NCBI GenBank assembly: GCA_023419375.1
Contig: JAEZYD010000047.1
Coordinates: 62,001 to 126,000 of the forward strand
Direction: 5' to 3'
Length of the DNA: 64,000 bases
Origin: Pseudomonadota bacterium
GTDB taxonomy: Bacteria; Desulfobacterota; Desulfovibrionia; Desulfovibrionales; Desulfovibrionaceae
Made by a program: the position numbers and the translations under genes. Positions 52,872 to 61,529 of this stretch are shown here, piece by piece. The notes beneath the pieces were generated by a model. That model did no database searches. It was not told the origin of the DNA and saw nothing but the letters and a program-made list of their open reading frames with translations. The first letter of the stretch is position 1, and every line of letters starts with the position of its first letter.

Positions 52872-54266
52872 ATGAATTTTTGCCGCTCTTTCGCCGCGCT
52901 GGCTCGCAACGTTTCGCTGCTGGCGCTTCTTGGCTGTCTTGCCGCGTGTCAGATGCCCTTTGGCCTTGGTCAAAGAGCGCCCGAACCCAAACCCCAACCG
53001 GTTGCCCCCGCGGCCGTTACCGGCCCCTGCGTTGTGCTGGCCCTGCCGTCTTCCGGCACGTATGCGCCCATTGCGAGCAAGGTACGCCACGGTGCGCAAA
53101 TGGCCCAAAGCGAGCTTGCCGCCAGCGGCGTCAAGATGCGCCTTGAAACGGTCAACACAGAAGCAGCCGACTGGTTGCAGCGTCTGGACGCGCTGCCCCC
53201 GGCCTGCGCTGTTGTGGGCGGCCCCCTGCAGGCGCGCAACTACGCCCAGGCCCGCGAGCACGGTCAGCTCGAAAAAAGAGCCTTCTTCACCTTTGTGCCC
53301 TCGCTTGAACAGGGCGATGAAGGCGCGCGCGCATGGCGCTTCTTCCCCAGCCCGCAAGACCAGATCGACACGCTCATCAACTTTGCCAGCACTGGCCTGA
53401 ACATCCGTACCTACGGGGCCTTCTATCCCACCGATGCCTACGGTGTGCGCATGACCGGCCTCATGGAGCAGAGCCTTGCCAGCCACAACATGCTGCTGCA
53501 AAAGGCCTCGTATAATCCCGCCGACTCCACCTCGTGGAGCAATGCCGTGGCCCCGCTCATCAACGCCCAGACGCCGCAGGGCAGCAAAACCCCTGTGCCG
53601 CAGACCTCCTTTGAAGCCCTGTTCCTGCCTGATTCGTGGAAGAGCATGGAAATGCTGACCACAAGCCTGCTCTATAACGGCGAGGATCGGCTGGTGCTCC
53701 TGGGCACCACGCTTTGGGAGCAGAGTCTCTCCGGCAAAACCATCGCCAATGCCGACAAGTTCGCTCTGGCGGTCTTTCCCGGCGCATGGAACCAGCCGCA
53801 GGCTCCCCGCGCCCTTCAGGTACCCGGCACGGACTTCTGGAACGCCCTGGGCTACGACTTTGTGCGCTTTGCCGTGTCCATGGGGCTTGATTCGCGCCTG
53901 ACAACGCCGCAGGTCACGGCCCGCGCACAGCGCGCCTCCAAGATGATCTGGGGCATGGCCCCCATTTCGTGGGACAACGCGGGCGTTGCCCACCAGAAGC
54001 TCTTTTTGTTCGGCGTTTCGCCCACTGGCATGACGCCTGTGGATGTGGAGACCTTCCAGCAAACCCGCGCCCGCGTATTGCAGCAGGCGGCTTTGCGCAT
54101 GCAGGGCCTGCCCCCCGTGGACGCCACCGGCGCGCCCATTGCGGCCCCCGCCGCAGGTGCGGAAGCCGCCCCGGCGGTGCAGACGGGTCAGACGCCGCCG
54201 TCTGCGCCCATCATGAGCAACACGCCGCGCCCCTCGTATAAACTCAGCCTGCCCGCTGCGCGCTGA
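52872..54266 (+). CDS. Periplasmic-binding-fold lipoprotein (LpoA/penicillin-binding protein activator-like)
   Basis: A 464-residue lipoprotein with the signal peptide FAALARNVSLLALLGCLAAC, lipobox LAAC. Mature residues about 45-400 look like a type I periplasmic-binding fold (VVLALPSSGTYAPIASKVRH, CAVVGGPLQARNYAQAREHG, NIRTYGAFYPTDAYGVRMTG, DRLVLLGTTLWEQ), the family to which LpoA and amino acid binding proteins belong. The C-terminal 50 residues are Pro/Ala-rich. No ABC permease genes are adjacent, so a structural or activator role like LpoA is more likely than transport. It precedes gatC by 35 bases. Confidence 0.8.
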   Translation: MNFCRSFAALARNVSLLALLGCLAACQMPFGLGQRAPEPKPQPVAPAAVTGPCVVLALPSSGTYAPIASKVRHGAQMAQSELAASGVKMRLETVNTEAADWLQRLDALPPACAVVGGPLQARNYAQAREHGQLEKRAFFTFVPSLEQGDEGARAWRFFPSPQDQIDTLINFASTGLNIRTYGAFYPTDAYGVRMTGLMEQSLASHNMLLQKASYNPADSTSWSNAVAPLINAQTPQGSKTPVPQTSFEALFLPDSWKSMEMLTTSLLYNGEDRLVLLGTTLWEQSLSGKTIANADKFALAVFPGAWNQPQAPRALQVPGTDFWNALGYDFVRFAVSMGLDSRLTTPQVTARAQRASKMIWGMAPISWDNAGVAHQKLFLFGVSPTGMTPVDVETFQQTRARVLQQAALRMQGLPPVDATGAPIAAPAAGAEAAPAVQTGQTPPSAPIMSNTPRPSYKLSLPAAR

Positions 54267-54301
54267 TCGCGCCCGCAGGCATTGCCTTTAAAGGACGACA
54301 C

Positions 54302-54598
54302 ATGGCAGACAACAAAACCATCAGTCTGGAAGAAGTGGCCCACATGGCTACGCTTTCCCGGTTGAGCGTCAGCGAAGAAGAACAGACCCTGTTTGCCCGC
54401 CAGATGGGCGATATTCTGGCCTATATGGACGTGCTCGCGCGTGTGGACACCAAGGATGTGGAACCGCTGTACAGCCCGGCCCAGCATCCCGGCCCCCTGC
54501 GGGACGATGTGTCGGCCCGGCGGCGTGAACGCAGTGAAGTGCTCGCCAATGCCCCCGAGGCCGATGGCGAATATTTCATCGTGCCCCGCATCGTCTAG
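54302..54598 (+). CDS. gatC: Asp-tRNA(Asn)/Glu-tRNA(Gln) amidotransferase subunit C
   Basis: The 98-residue small subunit of GatCAB, which converts misacylated Glu-tRNA(Gln) and Asp-tRNA(Asn). Family sequence: ISLEEVAHMATLSRLSVSEE, DILAYMDVLARVDTKDVEPL, and the C-terminal ADGEYFIVPRIV. It links GatA and GatB. AAAGGA-type sequence precedes the ATG at 54302. gatA follows after 131 bases; gatB is not in the window. Confidence 0.95.
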   Translation: MADNKTISLEEVAHMATLSRLSVSEEEQTLFARQMGDILAYMDVLARVDTKDVEPLYSPAQHPGPLRDDVSARRRERSEVLANAPEADGEYFIVPRIV

Positions 54599-54729
54599 CG
54601 CAGTTTCAGGGCAATATTGCTCTGACCCGGCCCAGTGCAGCAGCCCGGTGGATCACCAGCGCCGGAGCATCTCGCACACAAACGCACAGCATTGCGCAAA
54701 CCGCAGTGCAGAACATATTTGAGAACGCC

Positions 54730-56190
54730 ATGACCGAAATTTGTTCCCTCTCGCTCACACAAGCGGCTCAGGCCCTGCAAAAAAAGGAACTGAGCGCAGT
54801 TGACGCCGTTACGGCCTGCCTTGCGCGCATGGACGCCACCGAGCCGCGCATAGCGGCCATGCTGACCGTGGACAAGGAAGGGGCGCTTGCCGCTGCTGCC
54901 GCCATGGACAAGGAAGGCCCCAATCCGGCAAAGCCCCTGTGGGGCGTGCCGGTGACGGTCAAGGATGCCCTCTCCACCAAAGGGCTGCGCACCACTGCCG
55001 GATCGCGCATTCTCGAAAATTACACCCCCTTTTACGACGCCTTTGCCGTGCAGCAACTGCGCGAGGCCGGGGCCGTCATCCTTGGCAAGAACAACATGGA
55101 CGAGTTCGCCATGGGTTCCACCACGGAAAATTCCTCCTACCAGACCACCCGCAACCCGCGTGACGTCAACCGCGTTCCCGGCGGCTCCAGCGGCGGCTCT
55201 GCCGCTTCCGTCACTGCCGGGCAATGCTTTGCTTCGCTGGGTACGGACACCGGCGGCTCCATCCGCCAGCCCGCCTCATTGTGCGGTTGCGTGGGCCTCA
55301 AGCCCACCTACGGCCGAGTGTCGCGCTACGGCGTTATTGCCTATGGCTCGTCACTGGATCAGGTTGGCCCGCTGACCCGCAGCGTGGAAGACTGCGCCCG
55401 CGTGCTGGCCGTTATTGCCGGGCATGACCAGCGTGACGGCACCTGCGCTCCGCGCCCGGTGGACGACTATGTGGCCGCACTGAACAGCAAGCCCCTCAAG
55501 GGCGCGCGGCTGGGCATACCCAAGGAATTTTTCGGCGAGGGTCTGGCCCCTGAAGTGCGCGCCGTATGCCAGAACGCCATGAGCATTGCCCAGGCCCAGG
55601 GCGCGGAACTGGTGGAAGTGAGCCTGCCGCACACCGACGCGGCCATCGCCACCTACTATATCATCGCCATGGCCGAGGCCAGTTCCAACCTCGCCCGCTT
55701 TGACGGTGTTCGTTACGGCCGCCGCGCTACGGATATCAAAAATCTTGAAGAGCTGTATGTGCATTCGCGCACCGAGGGATTCGGGCAGGAAGTCAAGCGC
55801 CGCATCATGCTGGGAGCCTATGTGCTTTCCTCCGGCTATTACGATGCGTACTACCGCAAGGCCGCGCAGGTGCGCCGCCTCATCCGCGATGAATACCTCG
55901 CCGCCCTTGATAAATGTGATGCCCTGTGGGCTCCGGTTTCGCCTGTTCCTGCGTGGAATGTGGGCAGCCTGACCGCCGACCCGCTCCAGATGTACCTCAT
56001 GGACGCCTACACGCTTTCGCTGAACCTTGCCGGACTGCCCGGGCTTTCCATGCCTGTGGGTGTTGGCGCCGAGAGCGGGTTGCCCGTGGGCATGCAGCTT
56101 TTTGGCAAGGCCTTTGCCGAGGGCGAGCTGCTTTCTCTTGGATATGCCCTGGAGCAGGTTTTGCCGGGTGTTGGCGCGGTGAAGTTGTAA
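54730..56190 (+). CDS. gatA: Asp-tRNA(Asn)/Glu-tRNA(Gln) amidotransferase subunit A
   Basis: The 486-residue amidase subunit that releases ammonia from glutamine. The amidase-signature catalytic triad is present: lysine in GVPVTVKDALSTKG, and the Ser-cisSer elements in VPGGSSGGSAASVTAGQCFA and GTDTGGSIRQPASLCGCVGL. The chain ends with GLPVGMQLFGKAFAEGELLS as in the family. The ATG at 54730 fits the family start; a GTG at 54706 would add 8 residues. It is followed by a terminator. Confidence 0.96.
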   Translation: MTEICSLSLTQAAQALQKKELSAVDAVTACLARMDATEPRIAAMLTVDKEGALAAAAAMDKEGPNPAKPLWGVPVTVKDALSTKGLRTTAGSRILENYTPFYDAFAVQQLREAGAVILGKNNMDEFAMGSTTENSSYQTTRNPRDVNRVPGGSSGGSAASVTAGQCFASLGTDTGGSIRQPASLCGCVGLKPTYGRVSRYGVIAYGSSLDQVGPLTRSVEDCARVLAVIAGHDQRDGTCAPRPVDDYVAALNSKPLKGARLGIPKEFFGEGLAPEVRAVCQNAMSIAQAQGAELVEVSLPHTDAAIATYYIIAMAEASSNLARFDGVRYGRRATDIKNLEELYVHSRTEGFGQEVKRRIMLGAYVLSSGYYDAYYRKAAQVRRLIRDEYLAALDKCDALWAPVSPVPAWNVGSLTADPLQMYLMDAYTLSLNLAGLPGLSMPVGVGAESGLPVGMQLFGKAFAEGELLSLGYALEQVLPGVGAVKL

Positions 56191-56216
56191 CTTGTTTTTG
56201 ACGTATGGAATACGAT

Positions 56217-56248
56217 GGGAGCAGGCCTGGGGGTTTGCTCCCTTTTTT
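56217..56248 (+). terminator. Terminator of gatA
   Basis: GGGAGCA and TGCTCCC pair around a 12-base loop, followed by TTTTTT. Confidence 0.85.
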
Positions 56249-56930
56249 GTGGTCGGCATTGCTGCCCTGCGGGTGAGGAGCTCTACGCCTGACCCGCGTT
56301 TTGGACGCCTGCGTGGCGAGCGATTCCGCCTAGGCTGGACAATGCTGATCTTTTTTGCTGCCCTGCGGGCACTCGGTTTCGCCCTACGGCGAAGTTGGGA
56401 CGCCTGCGCGGCGAGCGGCAAGGTGGGGCCGGTTATGGGGCTGCGCCCCCTTCGCGGCCCCCCTTGCATCCCCCCCGAAGCACCCCCAAGAACGTTTTCA
56501 ATTTCCGCAAAACGGCGAGGGCACGCGGCTCGAGCTGCGGGAGCTTCCTTCCCTCGCTACGCTCACTCTGGTGATCTCCCTCCGCGCCGCGTTAATGCCA
56601 GAGTCCGCTTTCACTTTGGATGGAATCCGTTTCAGCCAACTCCCGCCGATACGTTGCCTGAAAAGGACATGGTTTTGCACCGTTTTCAGGGCATCTCTAG
56701 AATTTCAATCATCACCAACTTGACGGATTCAGGCCGCAAGCCATGATACCTCGGGGTCACTCTCGCCTGCGAGCATTCCGCTCTCAATTCAACCGCAAGC
56801 AGGCAGAGAAATTGCGAGTCAGAAGAATCGAGCCCGTCATCAGAAGCTGGTCGTGAAGTCGCCTTCCTTAAACTCGCCGGAGCGAAGCGAAGGCGATGGC
56901 TGGTGTTGAGTGAATTTGCAAAATACGCAT

Positions 56931-57027
56931 TTTTCTGGCCTGACAAGGAAAACTCCTGTTTTTGAGCGCAGCGTACTCGTGTACGTGAGCATCAAAAACA
57001 GGAGTTTAACGCCGTCAGGCCAGAAAA
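56931..57027. repeat. 97-bp palindromic hairpin element
   Basis: Two nested inverted repeats: the outer arms TTTTCTGGCCTGAC (56931-56944) and GTCAGGCCAGAAAA (57014-57027) and the inner arms AAACTCCTGTTTTTGA (56950-56965) and its complement (56992-57007). The 26-base centre includes GTACTCGTGTACGTGAG. Its symmetry suggests an extended cruciform or RNA hairpin rather than a simple terminator. Confidence 0.8.
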
Positions 57028-57090
57028 GACGGGTTTGCGTAAATACGCTCGACAGGCTCACCCAAACCCCGATCAAAAATTCTTCTCTAC

Positions 57091-57861
57091 TTACTTTCGG
57101 CCCTTCACGCCAAACCGGATGCAATCCGTGGGGCAGCTCTCCGCGCAATCACCGCAATTGGTGCAATTCTCCTCACCCGGCCTCGTGCGCATAACGCAAA
57201 CCCGCCTGCACTTGTCGCAATCATTGCACTGCTCGGTTCTGTAAAAACGGAACACCGCAAACTTGCGCGCAACTTCCAGCGCCGCGCCAAAAGGACAAAC
57301 AAACCGACACCAGCACATCAGCACAACCAGCCCCAACGCCAGCCCGCCAAGGGTGATGAGCAGACGCAGATCCCACATGGGAAAAGCATGCTTCCATGTG
57401 AGCCAGGCCGAGGGCCAAAATTCCCCCACGCGGATAGGCACGTCCACGCGCGGCTGCCCCAGAACAAACCAGGCCGTCAACCCCGCCGCCAGCACCAGAT
57501 ACCGCGCCCAGCGAAAATTTTCCACGCCTGCAGGATTGGGGCCAAAGCGGAAAGGATTGAGCGCAAGCACCCGGTTCACAAGCTGCCCCGGACACAACCA
57601 ACCGCAAAAAGCCTTGCCGAACAGGGCCGCCACAGCCAGCCAGACGCCCCAGAATCCCCAGAACATCCGCGCAGCCTGACCGGGGCAGGTAATGACCGGG
57701 CAGTTCTGGCAGCTCACAAAGGGCACAACAAAGGGGCAACGGAACACGCCAAACAAGGCCCACTCGCCGAGAAACAGCGTGGAGGCAAACAATACCGCGC
57801 GATTACACCACTGGAGCGCCCTCAACCGCAGGCTGGGACGGGCGACAATTTCATGCAACAT
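57091..57861 (-). CDS. NapH/NosR-like membrane protein with 4Fe-4S clusters
   Basis: A 256-residue membrane protein with five likely membrane segments, including VLFASTLFLGEWALFGVF, YLVLAAGLTAWFVLG and LLITLGGLALGLVVLM. Two CxxxCP motifs of the NapH/NosR/CcoG group are present (CGWLCP near residue 89, CRFVCP near 185), and two C-terminal ferredoxin motifs follow (CNDCDKCRRVCVM and CTNCGDCAESCPTDC). A CQNCPVITCP motif lies near residue 51. Such proteins take electrons from the quinone pool to a periplasmic acceptor. It overlaps the Tat-exported binding protein gene by 11 bases, so the two likely act together. The oxidised or reduced substrate is unknown. Confidence 0.85.
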   Translation of the reverse strand: MLHEIVARPSLRLRALQWCNRAVLFASTLFLGEWALFGVFRCPFVVPFVSCQNCPVITCPGQAARMFWGFWGVWLAVAALFGKAFCGWLCPGQLVNRVLALNPFRFGPNPAGVENFRWARYLVLAAGLTAWFVLGQPRVDVPIRVGEFWPSAWLTWKHAFPMWDLRLLITLGGLALGLVVLMCWCRFVCPFGAALEVARKFAVFRFYRTEQCNDCDKCRRVCVMRTRPGEENCTNCGDCAESCPTDCIRFGVKGRK

Positions 57862-58705
57862 CCTTCACCCCCAGCTTTTCCACAAGTTCCATGCCCTTGG
57901 GCGAAATGGCGGGGATAAAGCCCGCTGCTTCAAAAAAGGCCTGCCCCTGCGCACTGGTAATCCAGTCCATATAGGCTGCGGCCTTTGCCGGGTCGGAGGC
58001 GTTGGCCATCATGCCCACGGTAAAGGTCAGCGGCCCGGCGGGGAAAAACCGTTCGGGAATTTCCACCAAATCCAGCCGGTCGGCAAAACGCGTCATGCGG
58101 GTGATGCGCCGCTCCACAATCATGGCGTCAGCCTTGCCCTCGGCAACGCTTTCCACAGAACGTTGCACGCAACTACCCTGTTCGGGCACGTTGGCAAGTA
58201 CCTTGGGCGTGATGTCCGCAGCCTTGAGGATGCCCATAACCGCCTGTCCGCCGGGAGCGGAAGCGTCCCGCGCCATGGAAACCCGCACGCCGGGACGGGT
58301 CAGATCTTCAATATCGGTAATTTTAGCGGGATTACCCTTGGGAACAGCAATGACGTAGCTGGTAAAACACAAGGGCCTGAAATTGACCATCTTGCCAGCC
58401 TTGCGCAGATTCTGGGCCAGAGCCAGCACACGCCCGGCAAAAACCTCCGTCTGCCCGCCGCCAGTCAGCAGGGATTTGCCCAAGGCCGCAGCAAAGGCTC
58501 CCGTGTAGACAACCTTGATGCCCGAGTGCTGCTGATAGGCCTCGTGGGCAGGCATCATGGCCTCGGCAAGCCCGCCGCACGACCATACCTGCAAGGTTCC
58601 GCCCTCCGCCGCATTGGCGGTTTGCGGCGTCAGCATGGCAGCGCCCGCCGCCCCCAGCGCCAGCGATTTGAGAAAATCGCGCCGTCCTTTTTCGGTAGTT
58701 TCCAT
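57851..58705 (-). CDS. Tat-exported ModA-like substrate-binding protein
   Basis: A 284-residue solute-binding protein starting METTEKGRRDFLKSLALGAA, a twin-arginine (Tat) signal with RRDFLK. The mature part resembles the ModA-type extracellular binding fold: LQVWSCGGLAEAMMPAHEAY, VYTGAFAAALGKSLL, FTSYVIAVPKGNPAKI, FFPAGPLTFTVGMMANASDP, AYMDWITSAQGQAFFEAAGF. Tat export suggests that it folds, or binds a cofactor, in the cytoplasm, which is unusual for ABC binding proteins. No ABC permease or ATPase is adjacent; the downstream gene is a membrane ferredoxin, overlapping by 11 bases. A redox role is possible. Confidence 0.85.
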   Translation of the reverse strand: METTEKGRRDFLKSLALGAAGAAMLTPQTANAAEGGTLQVWSCGGLAEAMMPAHEAYQQHSGIKVVYTGAFAAALGKSLLTGGGQTEVFAGRVLALAQNLRKAGKMVNFRPLCFTSYVIAVPKGNPAKITDIEDLTRPGVRVSMARDASAPGGQAVMGILKAADITPKVLANVPEQGSCVQRSVESVAEGKADAMIVERRITRMTRFADRLDLVEIPERFFPAGPLTFTVGMMANASDPAKAAAYMDWITSAQGQAFFEAAGFIPAISPKGMELVEKLGVKDVA

Positions 58706-59188
58706 ATGCCTCTCCACAAAGAATAGTGATCTCGCAAAAGCGCAAGGCGCGCCATTCAACCCTTAAAAATAAAAAACGGCTCCGCATTCTGGATGCGAAA
58801 CCTGGATTGTGAGGGGGAGCGCCTGAGCTTGATTGATCGGGAGAGCGGAAATCAGCGGAAAGCCCGACCAGCGGCACGTAGCGAGACAACCTGCCCCACA
58901 GAGACCGCACGTCAGGTCATGCCAGCGCCCAAGGCTGCAGGCATGCCAGCAGTCAACACCGGCAGCCGCGAAAATGCCGCGCGAGCATCCGACATATATT
59001 GGCAAAAACCGTCACGCACGCCAGCACGCGGGGCCATGCGGCACGCGCAGCTTGCAGGCCTGCCAGAAATTTTGTGATGCTTGCGCATGGTGCCGTATTT
59101 CCCCATTGCTTGCGCCCGCCGCCGCAAACCGCTGATGGATGCGCGCCGGGTTCATGATGCAAAAATGAACAATCGGAAATGGTCGGGC
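58706..59188. other. Intergenic region upstream of the binding-protein gene
   Basis: About 480 bases with no recognised gene. It should carry the promoter of the binding-protein/ferredoxin pair and the 3' end of the M23 peptidase transcript. A short CGCAT/ATGCG hairpin lies near 58783. No molybdenum-cofactor riboswitch or ModE-like site was recognised. Confidence 0.4.
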
Positions 59189-60088
59189 CTACTCCAGAAT
59201 ATAGCGCATGGGGTCAACCGGCACACCGTTAAGGCGCACCTCGTAGTGCAGGTGCGGCCCGGTGGTGCGGCCGCTCATGCCCACATAGCCCACAATTTCG
59301 CCGCGCTTGACCCACTGGCCTTCCTGCACGGCGCAACGCTGCATGTGTCCGTATTTGGTGACAATGCCGCTGCCGTGATTGATTTCAACACTGAAACCGT
59401 ACGCGCCATCGCGCCCCGAAAGCGTCACCATGCCCTGGGCTGGAGCCATGATGGGCGTGCCGATGCGGTTGGTGATGTCCAGCCCCTTGTGGAACTGCCC
59501 CCGCCCGCCAAACGGTGCGGAACGCCAGCCAAAACTGGAAGAAACAAAACCCACCACAGGCCAGATGGTCGGCATGGAAGAAAGGGCATCGCGGTTTTCG
59601 CGCAGGGCCAGCAGCAAGTCCTGCTGGCGCACTTCTTCAAGCCGCACGGATTCAGAAAGTCGGGTAAGAAATTCGAGCATCTTGCGGGCGGCAAGTTCCT
59701 GCCGGTGCAAGGGCAGATAGGTACGCGAAAAATCCCCCGGCCTGTCGCCGATGGAACCGGCCTCCGTGGGATCTTTCTCCATATTCATCATGATGCGCAG
59801 CTTGGAGTCGAAGCTCTGCACCCGCTCCAGATCGCGTCCCACAACAGAGATGCGCTCAACCAGATTCACAAGCTGACGGCGCTGTTCTTCAATGGTTTTG
59901 TCTGCATTGCGCAGGTCGTCGCCCAGGTGCCGGGTTTCAAGCCAATTGCGCAACAGCCAGACATTGCAGGCCACAAGGGCCAGCACCAGCACGCAGGCAA
60001 TAAAGCCAAACCAGCCGCGCATGCGCAGGTTGCGGCTGCCGCTACGACCTTCAGTGAAGATGACTATGTGGTATTTGCCGAACAGCAT
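59189..60088 (-). CDS. M23 family metallopeptidase (LytM domain)
   Basis: A 299-residue membrane-anchored peptidoglycan endopeptidase. It has an N-terminal membrane helix (WFGFIACVLVLALVACNVWLL, cited in part), a coiled-coil segment (about 55-100; KTIEEQRRQLVNLVERISVV) and a C-terminal LytM domain with the zinc ligands HKGLDI and HLHYEV (His, Asp and HxH). These enzymes cut peptide bonds in peptidoglycan; the coiled coil may bring it to division or elongation complexes, as in EnvC-like proteins. The start has no clear ribosome binding site. It lies 35 bases after ttcA. Confidence 0.9.
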   Translation of the reverse strand: MLFGKYHIVIFTEGRSGSRNLRMRGWFGFIACVLVLALVACNVWLLRNWLETRHLGDDLRNADKTIEEQRRQLVNLVERISVVGRDLERVQSFDSKLRIMMNMEKDPTEAGSIGDRPGDFSRTYLPLHRQELAARKMLEFLTRLSESVRLEEVRQQDLLLALRENRDALSSMPTIWPVVGFVSSSFGWRSAPFGGRGQFHKGLDITNRIGTPIMAPAQGMVTLSGRDGAYGFSVEINHGSGIVTKYGHMQRCAVQEGQWVKRGEIVGYVGMSGRTTGPHLHYEVRLNGVPVDPMRYILE

Positions 60089-60123
60089 TGGGCTAACACT
60101 CTAGAGCCGGGATACGGCCTGTG

Positions 60124-60927
60124 TCAATCCGGAGCACCGTCAGGCGCATCGGCGTCCGGCAGGGGCTGCTCATCGTCCAAGCCCGCAACCGCGCTGTTCT
60201 TTTCAAGCTGCCAGCGGGTCAGACCATTAAAAATGCACCGGCGCGAATCTTTGGAAACCCCATACAGGTGTTGCAGCGTTTCCCCCATGGAGCTGCGGGC
60301 GGTATTGCCCGCCGAGGGGCAGGCATTGGCCCAGATGGGCAGTTCCCACTGCTTGGCGGCCTTGAGGATAAACTTTTTTTCCACCAGCAGCATGGGGCGT
60401 ATCAGTTGCAACCCACCGCCAAAAAAGGGTTCATTCATGCTCATGCCGTCCACGCGCCCATTGCGGCTCAGATTCATGAAGAACGTCTGCACCAGATCGT
60501 CCGCATTGTGCCCAAGCGCGAGGTGGGTCGCGCCATACTGGGCGCACAGCTCAAACAGGCGCTTGCGCCGCTGCCAGGAGCAGCGAAAACAGGCCGATCT
60601 GCGCAGATTTTTTTCTGAATGCGCGTCCGGGCCGTAGGTTGTCATTTCGATATGACCGGGTATGCCCCGCTTGGCCAGCCAGGGCAAAAGAGCCGCGTGG
60701 CTTTGCTCGTCAAAGCCCGGGTTGAGGTGGATCGCCATGATTTCAAAGTGAAAAGGTACGATTCCTTGGCGAATTTTAAGACTTTGCAGCAGCACAAAGC
60801 TGTCCACTCCGCCAGAAACGGCAACAGCCACCCGGCATCCAGGCCACAGCATGCCTGTTTTCTGCATGGCCTTGCCCGCGCTTTTAACACAGGTTTCCTG
60901 CGCGAATGATCTTTTTTCTCTGCTCAT
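60124..60927 (-). CDS. tRNA 2-thiocytidine biosynthesis protein TtcA-like
   Basis: A 267-residue PP-loop ATPase. It has VAVAVSGGVDSFVLL (PP-loop), the CFRCSWQRRKRLFE cysteine pair, LALGHNADDLVQTFFMNL and ACPSAGNTARSS, a pattern of TtcA, which thiolates C32 of tRNAs through an Fe-S cluster held by the three cysteines. It could also be another member of the TtcA/TtuA group. The C-terminal tail (residues about 245-267) is acidic and Pro-rich. The ATG at 60927 has a weak site upstream. Confidence 0.88.
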   Translation of the reverse strand: MSREKRSFAQETCVKSAGKAMQKTGMLWPGCRVAVAVSGGVDSFVLLQSLKIRQGIVPFHFEIMAIHLNPGFDEQSHAALLPWLAKRGIPGHIEMTTYGPDAHSEKNLRRSACFRCSWQRRKRLFELCAQYGATHLALGHNADDLVQTFFMNLSRNGRVDGMSMNEPFFGGGLQLIRPMLLVEKKFILKAAKQWELPIWANACPSAGNTARSSMGETLQHLYGVSKDSRRCIFNGLTRWQLEKNSAVAGLDDEQPLPDADAPDGAPD

Positions 60928-61186
60928 AATTTTTTCCGTAAACGAGTTTCCGGCAAGCCCGTCAAATTACGGGATGCCTGTTGTTCCGCTCTGGCAGCCG
61001 TTTCAGCAGGGCTATTGACAGCACTGCGGACGACATATATCAATTCTTATTTCAGCAGGGGAATCCTGCGCCAAGGCGTATGCACACGCCCGGCCTTTAC
61101 AAATGGTCGGGCGGTATTATTTATCAACCGGGTTGCCCGTGGCGGCCCGGAATGCGGCGTTTAAGCCGCGTACTTACGGAGGCAGC

Positions 61187-61423
61187 ATGGCCCGTATTAC
61201 CGTGGAAGATTGTCAGCAGCGCGTGGACAACCGTTTTTTGCTGGTGCAGATGGCTATCAAGCGTGTGCACCAGTACCGCGAAGGCTATGAACCGCTGGTA
61301 GAATCCCGCAACAAAGAGGCCGTAACCGCCTTGCGCGAAATTGCCGCCGGAAAGGTTCTGCCTGATGACGACAGTCTTTACAACCCCCTGCCCGGCCATA
61401 ACGCGGCCGCCGCAGAGGAATAG
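61187..61423 (+). CDS. rpoZ: RNA polymerase omega subunit
   Basis: A 78-residue subunit that helps assemble RNA polymerase. The conserved core MARITVEDCQQRVDNRFLLV and AIKRVHQYREGYEPLVESRN, KEAVTALREIAAGKV matches omega. GGAGGCAGC is perfectly placed before the ATG at 61187; 28 upstream codons in frame are not conserved. It is followed by dnaJ 107 bases later. Confidence 0.96.
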   Translation: MARITVEDCQQRVDNRFLLVQMAIKRVHQYREGYEPLVESRNKEAVTALREIAAGKVLPDDDSLYNPLPGHNAAAAEE

Positions 61424-61445
61424 CCTTTTGGGGACAAATTGTCCG

Positions 61446-61478
61446 CGCGGCGGCTTCCCCAGGGGAGCCGCCGCGTTT
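61446..61478 (+). terminator. Hairpin between rpoZ and dnaJ
   Basis: CGCGGCGGCTTCCCC (61446-61460) can pair with GGGGAGCCGCCGCG (61462-61475), with one bulged base. Only TTT follows, so termination would be partial; dnaJ may be partly cotranscribed with rpoZ. Confidence 0.5.
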
Positions 61479-61529
61479 ATGTACAACCTTTAGCACAGGC
61501 GCACAAGCCGCACAGTGACCGGAACTACG

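Larger units (their letters stand above)
56191..57090. other. Gene-free, repeat-rich region
   Basis: About 900 bases without a credible gene. Besides the gatA terminator it contains a degenerate tandem repeat with a ~96-base period (GCTGCCCTGCGGG at 56261 and 56357; GGACGCCTGCG at 56303 and 56398) and a large palindrome at 56931-57027. Short frames that cross it have no family resemblance and are broken by the repeats. Confidence 0.55.

Noticed and set aside
50808..54062. A 1084-codon open frame on the minus strand
   Set aside because: It is antisense to dnaK and the lipoprotein gene, which are unmistakable; the reverse frame has no family resemblance and no ribosome binding site.
58912..59127. 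71-codon minus-strand frame between the M23 peptidase and binding-protein genes
   Set aside because: No ribosome binding site, odd Arg/Ala/Met-rich composition and no family resemblance.
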